DNA of 64,000 nucleotides, from the NCBI GenBank assembly GCA_020975725.1, contig QXJR01000022.1, positions 372,001 to 436,000 on the forward strand, given 5' to 3'. How positions within the stretch are numbered: the stretch's first letter is position 1; the number at the start of each line of letters is the position of its first letter. Made by a program: the position numbers and the translations under genes. The notes under the pieces are model-generated. The model worked only from the letters and a program-made list of their open reading frames with translations. It did no database searches and was not told the DNA's origin. Positions 50,374-60,986 of the stretch are shown here, piece after piece. Origin of the DNA: Picocystis sp. L7 (lineage: Eukaryota; Chlorophyta; Picocystophyceae; Picocystales; Picocystaceae).

Positions 50374-50493
50374 ATGGTTCGGTCATATCACGGCGAAAGC
50401 ACCCGATCCCATCAGAACTCGGAAGTTAAACGCCGTTGAGCCGGATTAGTACTGGCTTGGGTGACCAGCTGGGAATCCCCGGTGCCGAACTGT
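50374..50493 (+). rRNA. 5S ribosomal RNA
   Basis: Exactly 120 nt with the eukaryotic 5S core: CGATCCCATCAGAACTCGGA, AGTTAAACGCC, GGATTAGTACTGGCTTGGGT and GACCAGCTGGGAA. The ends pair (GGTTCGG near the 5' end with CCGAACT near the 3' end) to form helix I. The A-box/IE/C-box internal control region for TFIIIA and Pol III is intact by eye. A T-run follows at 50502-50506. Only one copy is present in the window, in a 5' spacer between two protein genes. Confidence 0.95.
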
Positions 50494-50501
50494 CCCTTCT
50501 C

Positions 50502-50506
50502 TTTTT
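50502..50506 (+). terminator. Pol III T-run terminator of 5S rRNA
   Basis: TTTTT lies 9 bp after the 3' end of the 5S gene, as expected for RNA polymerase III termination. Confidence 0.75.
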
Positions 50507-50655
50507 CCGCGTTCGGGTGCCCCAAAAAACGTTTTTCCACGTTGGGAGGGATCGACATCGCACATCCCACAACCAAACGCGGCCACCAAGCGCTTCGTTG
50601 CGAGCGCGAACGCGCTCGTTCGTGCCACGTCGGGCGGTGCTGGGACGCTTCCGGG

Positions 50656-51192
50656 ATGACGTCTTACCGACGGTTCACGTGCGACGATCTGCTGCGATTC
50701 AACCGCGTGAATCTGGACGTCCTCACCGAGACCTACCACCTCCCTTTTTACTGGCAATACTTGGCGCGTTGGCCGGAATATTGCGTGGTCGCCGAAGGTC
50801 CTGCGAAGCAATGCATGGGATACATACTGGGAAAAGCAGAAGGGAGAGGAAAGAACTGGCACGGACACGTCACAGCCGTCACCGTCGCACCCGAGTATCG
50901 GAGGCAGAAGCTGGCCACCAAGCTCATGGAAGCGCTGGAACAAGTCACCGAAAAGATACACGATGGGTACTTCGTCGATCTGTTCGTACGCAAGTCCAAC
51001 CACTTGGCCATAGGATGGTACAAGAAAATGGGCTATTCGGTGTACAGGAGGGTGCTGGGGTACTACAGCGGGGAAGAAGATGCGCTGGACATGAGGAAAG
51101 CCATGCCCAGGGACATGGAAAAGCGGTCCGTCCGACCCTTGTCCAAACCCGTGCGTCCGTGGGAGCTGGAAGAAGATGGAGCAGAATTTTAG
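50656..51192 (+). CDS. NAA20: NAA20, catalytic subunit of the NatB N-terminal acetyltransferase
   Basis: The product is 178 residues, the same size as animal NAA20. MTSYRRFTCDDLLRFNRVNL then DVLTETYHLPFYWQYLARWP and EYCVVAEG match NAA20 closely. WHGHVTAVTVAPEYRRQKLA is the acetyl-CoA region; the usual Gly of 'RRxGxA' is Lys here (RRQKLA). DLFVRKSNHLAIGWYKKMGY and YYSGEEDALDMRKAMPRD follow. NatB acetylates proteins starting Met-Asp/Glu/Asn co-translationally. The start is the family's first Met. The gene lies 163 bp after the 5S gene and converges with the kinase gene (about 53 bp apart). Confidence 0.93.
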   Translation: MTSYRRFTCDDLLRFNRVNLDVLTETYHLPFYWQYLARWPEYCVVAEGPAKQCMGYILGKAEGRGKNWHGHVTAVTVAPEYRRQKLATKLMEALEQVTEKIHDGYFVDLFVRKSNHLAIGWYKKMGYSVYRRVLGYYSGEEDALDMRKAMPRDMEKRSVRPLSKPVRPWELEEDGAEF

Positions 51193-51245
51193 TTTATTGG
51201 ATGGAACAGAGGCGGTGTAAGCAAAGGGAATGAAGACGATTCTGT

Positions 51246-52763
51246 CTAGACGAAGAGCACATCGAGCGCCTTCTCCAGGTTCCCATCCTTGACCGCAAGG
51301 GCTTCCTCAGCTTCCTTGCGTCCAAAGCCCAGCCCGAGAAGAACTTCCATGCTTTCGCGCAACCTGGAAGCCGCCCGGGTCTTCCGTCTGCCCACGGGCG
51401 TGCACATGACATCATCCACTGGCTCTTCCTCGACATCTTTCTCTTCATCTTCGATCTTTCCGTCGTCCTCGGCAAGGACGCTGAGCTTCCGGACAACGCG
51501 ACCCTTTGGTTTCACCTTGCGCTGTTCTTGCATCATGCGCATGTCTTCCGGGGCGATGACGCTAGCCCTCCTGCTGCTTGGGGTCTCTGGTACAACATCC
51601 TCGACATGATCGGGGGGCATTTTACCTTTGTCTGCGCAGGTCGGAGGGGTGCACAGTGGTTCTTCAGGAGAGGGAGGTGCGGCCTTGGCCACTATCAACC
51701 GCCTTCTGCCGTTTCGGGTTCGAAGAGGTTGCAAGGGGCCGCTTTCGGCGGCGAGGAAGGACTCAAGCTCTCTCAAAGCCTCCTCGCAGGACCAGCGCTT
51801 GTTGGGATCCACCCAAGGACGGCTCGTCAAGGCTTTCCACAACCTCCAGCAGTCGGGGAGCACCTGATCCTCCACCTCGCTCAAGATTTGCTTCACTTGT
51901 GCTTCCTGCTTGTGGTATGCCGTGAACTTCTTCTGCAGCTGCAGATCTTCCAGTCGCCAGTCCAGGGGTGGATTGCTCTCGTTTTCCGGCACCATATCGG
52001 GCGGGAGGCACATGGTGGCTGCCCACACGTTGAAGGCCCACATGTCCGCCTGGTAGCTGTAGGTGCATGTTCGGGTGTCGGGCGCAATGAACCCGATGGT
52101 CCCAGGACCATGCAGTGTCATCCTTCTCTCTCCGTCTTCGGGAAGGAAGGCTGCCGTTCCCCAGTCGTTCAGGAGCACCTTGACCTTGGTGACCTGTCCC
52201 CTTCCGTCCCTTTCCACGGATTCCACCAGCATGTTGTGTCCCTTCAGGTCCCTCCAGACCACTCTTTGTTTCTTCAACTCCACGAGTCCCCGGAGGCACT
52301 GGCACATCACGTCGACCTTTGCCAGCATGAGCACCTTTTCCATCTGCAGGAAGGTGAAGAGGTCGGCGTGCTCGCAGAACTGGTTGACTACGCACACGTA
52401 GTAGCGTCCGTCCTTGCCTTCGCAGTAGGAGTATCCGTATTGAGGGAGGGTGACACCATCAATGTCCACGGTTTTGAGTTCCTTGACCACTTCCTTGGGC
52501 TTGGTTTCCTGCACGAGCTTCGCGCACACCTTTTTTTCTCCGTCCAACCGGGCTTGAAACGCCACGGAGTATCCACCTTCGTATTCCCGTCTCGTCAGTC
52601 CCTCCGTTTGCGGACGTTCGTCACCACCACGCGCGGCTCTCGCCTCACCTTCTCCCAGTATCCCTTCCTGGTCCACCACCAACCTCTCTGGATCGATGTT
52701 TGGCAGTTGGCATCCCACTTTTTTGACGTGCAGCAAGGTACGTCGCAGTCCTTCGGCATCCAT
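51246..52763 (-). CDS. Divergent protein kinase with C-terminal UBA domain
   Basis: The product is 505 residues. Kinase landmarks: Lys at about 82 (VCAKLV), helix C Glu in VVKELKTV, catalytic loop VVWRDLKGHNML at 168-179 (Trp in place of the usual His of HRD) and metal loop LLNDWGTAAF at 197-206 (DWG rather than DFG). GTIGFIAPDTRT ends the activation segment. All residues needed for phosphotransfer (K, D, N, D) are present, so it may be active. A basic/acidic linker leads to a UBA domain at about 467-505 (SMEVLLGLGFGRKEAEEALA then VKDGNLEKALDVL). The family is not recognised. In-frame sequence upstream of ATG 52763 is GC-rich spacer. Confidence 0.7.
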   Translation of the reverse strand: MDAEGLRRTLLHVKKVGCQLPNIDPERLVVDQEGILGEGEARAARGGDERPQTEGLTRREYEGGYSVAFQARLDGEKKVCAKLVQETKPKEVVKELKTVDIDGVTLPQYGYSYCEGKDGRYYVCVVNQFCEHADLFTFLQMEKVLMLAKVDVMCQCLRGLVELKKQRVVWRDLKGHNMLVESVERDGRGQVTKVKVLLNDWGTAAFLPEDGERRMTLHGPGTIGFIAPDTRTCTYSYQADMWAFNVWAATMCLPPDMVPENESNPPLDWRLEDLQLQKKFTAYHKQEAQVKQILSEVEDQVLPDCWRLWKALTSRPWVDPNKRWSCEEALRELESFLAAESGPLQPLRTRNGRRRLIVAKAAPPSPEEPLCTPPTCADKGKMPPDHVEDVVPETPSSRRASVIAPEDMRMMQEQRKVKPKGRVVRKLSVLAEDDGKIEDEEKDVEEEPVDDVMCTPVGRRKTRAASRLRESMEVLLGLGFGRKEAEEALAVKDGNLEKALDVLFV

Positions 52764-53327
52764 CCCCTCTTCCTTCCTCGGTCTTCCGACCTCCCCCGCA
52801 CCACCTCTCCCTCTCGCCGCCTTCTCGTCCTCCTGGTGCGTTCGCCGACGTTCTCGACCGTCCAACCCTCGTGCTTTGGTTCCAGCTGTGCAACAAATGC
52901 GCCTGTGTGTGTGTGGAAGAAAAGCGATGGAATGGAGATGGACCACGTCGGATCTGTCGAAGGTCGGTTTCGAACGTCCATCCTTCCCCCTGGAACCCCC
53001 CGTCCACGAAGGAAACGGATGGCGAAGAGGACGAGGGAGGATCGACGGAGGTCCTCCGCGGCGATCGGAGAGCGAGGGGGGACGGGACGCGAACGGGTGA
53101 TCCTCTGCGGGGTATGCGCACGAGACGCCCGATCTTCGGAAGCAGACCTGGGACGAAAGGGGATGCGATCCTCCCATCCCGTCGAGGTTCGGTATTTGAT
53201 CCCCCCTCCTTCTGAAATCTCAAACCAGGGGGTTCCTTTTCCCCTTTGAAAAGGGATATCGACCCCCTCCCTATCGTTTCTCCTCTCAGGGGTACCTTTC
53301 TTTCGGGAGGGTGGCGCCGACGGTGCC
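52764..53327. promoter_or_regulatory. Divergent kinase/SYF1 spacer
   Basis: This spacer lies between starts at 52763 (minus) and 53328 (plus). CCCTTTGAAAAGGG at 53242-53255 is 73-86 bp upstream of SYF1. No gene is recognised. Confidence 0.5.
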
Positions 53328-56071
53328 ATGGCGAAGGACATTCGCTCGTCGCCACGAGTTGCTTGCGTTTGCACGAGGATGGCGATGTCGACGGTGATGG
53401 AGGAAGACCTGGAGCACGAAGAAGAGGTGCTGCATGCGCCACACGACGTGCGAACGTGGTGGAAGTACCTGCAGGACCGACGCGACGCGACGCGACACCT
53501 AAGACACGTGCTCTTCGAAAGAGGACTGCACGCCTTGCCTGGAAGCTACAAGGTGAGGCGCACGTCGAACGAGAGACGCGTGAAGGAAAGGAGAGCGATT
53601 TCGGAGGAGATGGGAACGAAACTGACCACGTGGATGCGTCGCTGGAACACGGGGACACGCACAACCAACGCCACTGCCGTTGGAATGATGGACCGGGGTC
53701 TGCGACTGCGTGTCATGTGATGATCGGATGGGTCATGCAACAGCTCTGGCACGCCTACCTGCAGGAAAGGAGCCAAGCCTTGCGTGGATGCGCGCCGCAC
53801 CATCCGGGATACGAGGCCATGAATTCCACCTACGAACGTGCGCTGGTCAACCTGCATAAAATGCCCAGGATATGGATGGAATACTTGCAGTTCCTGGTCA
53901 AGCAGAAGAGGATCACCAAGGCCAGGCATGCGTTCGATCGAGCGCTGTGCGCACTCCCCATCACCCAGCACAACAGAATTTGGGAAATGTACCTGGACTT
54001 TGCGAAGATGGAAGGCGTTCCTGCAGAAACGTCGGTTAGGATCTATCGGAGGTACTTGAAACTAGAGCCAACACACGTAGAAGAATTTGTGGGCCACCTG
54101 CTGCGCGTGGAAAGGTGGGGAGAAGCCGCCAGCCTGATGGCGGATGCACTCAGCGACCCCGGGTTTCGATCTTCCGAAGGGAAAAGCAGGCACCAGCTTT
54201 GGTTCGAGCTGTGCGACGTGATCACCAAGCACCCAGACGATGTCCGAAACCTGAATGTAGAAGGTATCATTCGCAGTGGGATGGTCATCTTTCGCGACGA
54301 GGTGGGACGGCTTTGGGCGTCGCTGGCAGACTACTACATAAGAAAGGGCATGTTCGAGAGGGCTAGGAGCATCTATGAAGAAGCAATGGAAAAGGTATCC
54401 ACAGTGCACGACTTCAGCCTTGTTTTTGATGCCTACTCTCAGTTTGAAGAAAGCATCGTCACCGCTAGAATAGAGATGGTTGAGGAAGAAGGGGATCAGG
54501 AAGTGGACGAAGATGGGAGGGAGTTTTGGCTGAAGGACACAAACAACGACCTGGACTTGCGCTTGGCCCGGTTGGAGGACCTCATGAACCGTAGGCCGGT
54601 GATGCTTAGCAGTGTGTTGCTTCGTCAGAATCCTCACAATGTTCACGAGTGGCACAAGAGGGTTAGGCTATTTGAGGGCGATCCAGTGAAGCAGATCGAA
54701 ACCTACGGCGAAGCCGTGAGAACGGTAGATCCAAAAAAGGCGGTTGGGCGGCCTCACTCGCTCTGGTGTGCTTTTGCCAAATTTTATGAGCGCCATGCAG
54801 ATATCGACAACGCAAGGATGGTTTTCAAGAAAGGTACCGATGCAGATTTCAAGACCACGGATGATCTGGCCAGTGTTTGGTGTGAGTGGGCTGAGATGGA
54901 ACTGCGGCAAAAAAATTACCAGGGTGCATTAGACTTGATGAAGAAAGCAACTTCCAACGGAAGTTCTGGGCAAATAGGAAGTAGAAGCTTTGTACCCCAG
55001 CAGCACTTGCACAAAAGCCTGAAGCTGTGGAGCTTTTACTGTGATTTAGAGGAAAGTCTAGGAACTCTAGAAGGCGCACGAGTAGTGTATGAGAAAATGC
55101 TAGACATCAAGGTCGCAACGCCCCAGATCATTCTAAACTATGCTCTATTGCTGCAGGAACACCGCTACTTTGAGGACTCCTTCAGAGTTTACGAGCGTGG
55201 CATCAATCTGTTCAATTTTCCGCACGTGAAGGATATCTGGCAAGCTTACCTGGCTCAGTTTGTTGATAGGTTCAAGGGCTCGAAGCTAGAGCGGGCTCGG
55301 GACCTGTTTGAACAGGTCCTTGATGTAGTTCCACCTGACGATGCATGTGTTTTTTTTCTGCAGTACGCTAAGTTCGAAGAGGATTATGGTCTAACGCGGC
55401 ATGCAATGGAAATTTACGAGAGGGCAGCCCAGAGGGTGCCAGTGAAGGAAAAACGGAAGGTGTACACCATCTACATCCACAGTGCAATGGAGTACTTTGG
55501 AGTGGCACGCACACGGCATGCGTATGAGCATTGCATAAATGCAGACCTACTTGAGGACGACGCACGAGCCTTCTGCCTAGACTACTCGAGGTTTGAGCAG
55601 AAAATTGGAGAAATCGATCGAGCAAGAGCAATTCTTATACATGGATCGCAGTTCGCAGACCCAAGACGGCACCCTGAATACTGGAAGCAATGGAAGCAAT
55701 TTGAGATAGACTATGGCAACGAGGATACTTTTCGAGAAATGCTCAGGATCAAGCGATCAGTTGCAGCAGCCTTTGCACAGCAATACTACAACTTTACAGC
55801 AGCTTCTGCTGTTGAGAAGTCGGAGGCCAATGAAACTGCTATGGCTGCCTTGGAGAAGGCTCAAGGTGAGGGCACAGATGGTATCACAGGCTTTGTACCA
55901 GCAACAGCTGCCGATGGAGGCGGAAAGCTTGAGCAGAACAATCCTGATGAGATCGACCTTGGCGAGGACGAGGGCGAAGAAGACGCGCACCAAGAAAAAG
56001 AGGATGTCCATCTTGAAGAACAACCAGTGCCTCGTGCAGTTTACGGTAGCCTTCAAGGAAGGGAACCCTGA
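53328..56071 (+). CDS. SYF1: SYF1/XAB2, TPR/HAT spliceosome scaffold, two exons
   Basis: Exon 1 is 53328-53552 and exon 2 is 53744-56071, phase 0, 850 residues (XAB2 is 855). The junction gives LPGSYKLWHAYLQERSQ, as in the family. HAT repeats run through the protein, including MPRIWMEYLQFLVKQKRITK, ARHAFDRALCALPITQHNRI, YYIRKGMFERARSIYEEAME and KLWSFYCDLEESLGTLEGAR, and the acidic C-terminus includes DEIDLGEDEGEEDAHQEKED. Syf1 is a core member of the Prp19/NTC-associated complex that remodels the active spliceosome. CCDC12/Cwf18, another NTC-related factor, is also in this window. AATAAA lies about 80 bp after the stop. Confidence 0.95.
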
Positions 56072-59000
56072 TTATGGGTAAATGGCTGGCAATAGACGAT
56101 TTGACCAAATCTATACCTATCGGCATTTGGGAAGATCATCGGAACAATAATAAAGGATTTCCTTTACCAGGAGCTAGGCCTTGCACTTTCTCTTCTGCAA
56201 TACACGAGAGGAAATTTGTGTACATACCTAGAGATCACCGGAGCAACCCAGCCGGTGCACCATTTCCTTTCTGCGCAAGAGGCTTGGTGTCACATGCATT
56301 GGACTCGTGCCTAACAGTGCGTCGTGCCCCGGATCGGCAGTGGACGCGTGGGTCCGCAAGTTGCCAGGGAGGAAGACAACAATGGACAATCGCTTTGTGG
56401 TGCTATCCTGATAGGTCGCTTGGGGCTTGTCCGACCCTTTGTGATCTGGACATCGTGAACTGATTCCTAATTTATTGAGGACCAGAGCAGCCATCTTCAG
56501 GCCAACACCCGAAGCAGTTGTGTGATTGGTGTGATGCAACACCACGAGCCTGGTACAATTCTGCTACCGAAGGCCTTGACGATCTGCACGCCCTCTCTCG
56601 TTGGTGTCGGACCCATTTCCTTGTTCCTAGATCCACTTCTGCTCGAATCATGTCGCATCGCTCTATTTCCATAAGGTAAGCCACTCACCAACTCATCCGT
56701 ACCCTGACACTCCGCGCCGTTCGTTGTGTTTCGGTGTGACTCCGCTACCCATAGGAACTGGACACCGTCCTTCGGGAGAGGCACGTCTTGCAGCTCTGCC
56801 ACTCAGGCAATATGTTGGCTTCTATTTACTTCTGACCTTGGACTAAAACAAATATCCGTGCTTAGGGTGGAACCCTGACCCTGTCTCAAGAATGGCCTAG
56901 CCCGTTTTTAGCTATCATTAGCTCACATGGATTTCGAAAATTACACAGGAGAGAATGTACCCAGGATTCGCGACACTTGCCTTTACGACCGATCCCACTG
57001 GTTGCGTAAGCACAGATATGACACGATGATTGTGTTGTGCAATGGACTTCTTGTCCAATTGTTTGAAGATGATTTTGTCGCCTTTGCCTTCGCCACACTC
57101 GCATCGGAGTGATGCATAACCTCCTTGTCCATTACATACAACCCTTGTACTTGACCCTTTTGAACAAACGAGGTAGATGTAATTGGATCGGTGTCACGGA
57201 TCCTTCCGACAAGCACGAGGTGTATCCCGCACGCGTTGCTCCGCAATCAATTCAAAGAAGCACGTCGCACGGTGCCCATCTTTGCCCTCAATGCCACTCA
57301 ACTCTTGTGTGCATGTCCCACTTATGTTGCTCATAGTTTGCAGGATTGCGAAGCAATGCTATTTGCAAGTATTCTCCCTTGCTTGAACTCTTGTAAGAAC
57401 TGGAGGCATGGCACACACCCACACAACAATCTCGTGTTCCATCCTAGCTCTATCGCCACCATCCTTGACACGTTGGCCAAGCAAGTTCCTCCACCACAAA
57501 GGTGCGCCAACAAGAAGATCGGCCTTGACCATGTAGAGTAATAGTTCCTTGCATGCTAAGGGCACACATAGAAAGTTCACGACGTGTATAAGATAGAGAG
57601 AAAGGCCCCGTTTAGTGACCCTTGCAGTCGCCTAGCACTCGCGCGAACAGACGTTGGCCTTGTGATAAAGGGCTTTCGCCTAAGTGGGGCTATCAAGATA
57701 TCGCACACTTGTCCAATCTTGTATTACCGTGTCGGGTACAAATTTCAATGGTGGCCCGTGACGCATAGGAAGCAAGGTAGATGCGAAGATGCTTATGTTG
57801 GCTTGAAGACTATATGCTTCTGGACCGAGAGAGTGCAAAGCAGGCACCGAAGCTAAAAGCTGCATCTAGTATACACACACAAACAACAATATCGCAATCA
57901 TCGATTGCGTTGCTCGGCCCCTTCGTGGCTATAGACCCATGCGCACCACGCGCTAGCGAGATCGCTCTCACAAGGTAGACAATGCTTTTGTATTTGAAGG
58001 TTGTGTAATGGCCGGCAAGCAATTTTTCAACACCACAATTTCGTGCGACGGTGAGTTGCCCGTCTTAGTAGAAAGCCCCCGAAAAACCTTTTTGGAGAAG
58101 TACGACGTATTCATACACATGGCGGGAACACTGGTCGATTGCCGACCGCGTTTAGCATGACTTCGACCCACCCCATTCCACATGTCTATTGAACGTATGT
58201 GTTGCACCGTGGGATTCTCATGCGTAGCAACATGCTTAATCAAAGGTTGAACGCCCACAGCTTTATGGCCGTTGCAAGCTCGCGAGCTTTCTTGGGTATC
58301 AGAGCAGCGTTGTGGCATTCCTTGAAGGATGTGCCTCGAGCTCCACGGCTCCGCCGGCACTTGGATCACTCAGCAAGGCATGCAAAATAACGTTTTTGAG
58401 ATAACCTCGGGGTCAAGGTCCGGATGACAACGAATGCAAAATGGCTTGAGAAAAGATATGGGACTTGCAAAAAATCGCACACGGCGCCATGTAGCACCTG
58501 CCGAATGTTGGATGGGGCAAGGTGGACGAGAGCAAACTCTACTGCCGTCTTTTTGGCTTCCCATCCAAACGTAGCTCACATTCGTGGAATCGATGATCTT
58601 CACGTGAATATACGCTTCAACCACTCCTCTTGTCGCACGGAGTTTGTCAATGTCCGCAAACAGGAGCTTGGCATGCTTTGTAACCCCGTCAAAATCGGAC
58701 AGGGTCTCTTTCTTTCACACGTTTATAATTTGGAGGCTCGCTAGCCGTCAACAACTCCCCATTCCTACTACCAACCATTGCATTGTACGTAAGTTTCCGG
58801 TACTGGCACTTGAGGTGGCAAACGCTTCGTGGGGACATCACTCACTCTAGGATTGCTAGCCCCCTCGTGGCAAAGATTAGCCTATGGGGGCATGTCCCCG
58901 CACAATTTGCCTCAACTTGTCCTTCCATGACACCGGCATAGCGGTGGAGGGTCGCCGCCATCACGCCACCAAGCTTGTTCGCTTCTGCATTGTATGCAAA

Positions 59001-60986
59001 AATTTGCACTGTGGGTTGTCAGAACCGCTAGGTTGAGTGGTGGAGCTTCTATACAGTGCACGAGCCCCGTCCTTCACGTCGCTTGACTCCTTCGGGAAAC
59101 TTGCTCCGGGTCGAACCCCATAATCATCCGTTAAATCAACCACAGAACCCTTGTAATGAAGGGACACCGGCTAGTACCCATTCGAGTCCGGATGGGGCCT
59201 TGAATTCACTTAGGCATATATCTTAGTAGAACATACAACCGAACAACGGAATACTATAATTTATCAATTGTAGACTCGATAGACATGTCTCCGATCGATC
59301 AAATGATGTGCGCTTGGCGCATGTACTCCTTGGTTCCAAGCTTTTGAAAAGTGGCTCTTCTCATGTGTGCAAGTTCTTCCACCGCGCATCGTTGGATTCG
59401 CAATCCACAACGAAAACCGTACGTTAGGACTTCCTCATCCAAGTGCAATGCGATGAACGACACGGTGCGCACTCGTGGCGAGCGATCCGTTCAATCCCCT
59501 CCTCCCTCGGGGAATCCACCACGGGTGTTCCTAGGCAAGGGACTGCCTCTCGGATCTCCTCCACACAAGGGAGGCCTCTCTACTTGTGAAGTACGAACCA
59601 CTTCTTTGAACACATGCTTGCCCACGCGCCTCTCACGTGCGCTTGGAGCCGTCTCCTCGCTCGTTCGCACCTCCTCATCGTGGGCAACCACGTTTGATCT
59701 ACCTTTGAGACCACCCCCTACATGCTTTTCAGGCGTGGACACAAGAACGTGGACCCCGGCTACGTCTTGGAACCACTGGTCCACGAAAAGCGAAAACGTT
59801 TGAATCGCATTGGAAAGAGCGAAGATCGGAAGACCACGCAAGAAACCGTCGTCAAGTACACCTTGGGTGGTTTCCTTCTTGGGGATGATCCTTGCAAAGA
59901 AAACTTCAAACGGGCTTTTCAAAAACCGGTCATCGCGTTCTCGAAACGCATGCATTTGGCCAGCGTATGTTTGAATCTATTCCTTCGCGAAACCTTTCCC
60001 GGCCTAGACACACACGATTTAAACGACGCAAACATTCCCAACAAGTTGGATCAAACCCTCCTCCACCCACTGATGCTTGGTGTCAACAGGACACATGAAC
60101 CGTCCGAGATCGTTGTGTTCCTTAAGAGACACCCCGATATGTGCGCCAGGGTCGATGCGTGCGAACGGTATGCGGGAGTCAGCAACATGCACTAGTTTGG
60201 TGCCATCAAATACTGGACCAACCTCAAAACCTCAACCACGAAGTGGCGGGATCACGCGTTGGATCAGACGGTGGATCTATTCCTCGGCGGTCAAGCAACG
60301 ATTGGAAACAATGTTGCCTTCCTCGGAACACAAAAAAAACGACCAAGGCATTGTTGTATCATTTCCACAACTGGCCCTCTTTCGGACGATTCCCTTGTCG
60401 TTCTCGATGCCATGCCTTCCGAACATGCATCGGGGATTCGAATTCAAAAAGGATTGAACGGTGAATTCCCAAGCCGTACAAATGTCGTGGGAACGGAAGC
60501 AAAAGCAGTGAGGGCTTTCCTCATGTGAAGTCCATGATGCAGGAATGTCGAACCCAAGGGTTACAGGTTTGGGTAACGCGTGCGTGTTTCCTCTTCATTC
60601 CATGCTCGAACTGTCAAGGGGAGGGGTGTCCCATGATTCCCTTGGCCGAGTGTAGGAGAACATTGTAGGGAGTAGACGTGGTGGAGCGCGTGCTCAAGCA
60701 AGTCGCACACAAGATGCCAAGTGACAGTTGTAGTCCGGCTACGCAGTGACTTTGGAGCAAGCAGCAACTCACCCTGAACAATTGCGATCCTTTGGCCCAC
60801 AAAGAACGTGCTCGTATTTTCCGCTGATTGGCATTTCTTTTCGAAACGACAGCATCAATCATACTCCTTTCCAAGAGGGGCGAAGGTTGAGTCGCTTACG
60901 TGTTCCACAAGAGATTGAAATCGAAGAAACTTCACTCAAAGAAAACCGGGCAGATCACTTTGATTATTGACGAGGATTCTTGTGGA
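56072..60986. other. 4.9 kb island without a recognised gene
   Basis: This is the longest gene-poor stretch. It is more AT-rich and less patterned than the 5' spacers. Open frames of 60-157 codons occur on both strands, for example plus 59722-60195 and 60259-60528 and minus 59491-59955 and 56983-57246. Some have credible amino-acid composition, but none shows a motif I can name. No terminal or target-site repeats were found by eye. It could be decayed coding DNA, a degraded mobile element of unknown type, or unrecognised lineage-specific genes with introns. Confidence 0.5.
56149..56154 (+). terminator. AATAAA poly(A) signal of SYF1
   Basis: AATAAA lies 78 bp past the SYF1 stop codon in AT-richer sequence. 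Confidence 0.4.

Noticed and set aside
56497-56802. 101-codon minus-strand frame after SYF1
   Set aside because: No ATG at the start and no domain, with a stop directly before the GTG; support is too weak for a gene call.
59491-60528. A mobile-element or virus-derived remnant in the 56-61 kb island
   Set aside because: No reverse transcriptase, integrase, transposase or capsid motif could be recognised, and no terminal repeats were seen, so no family can be named.
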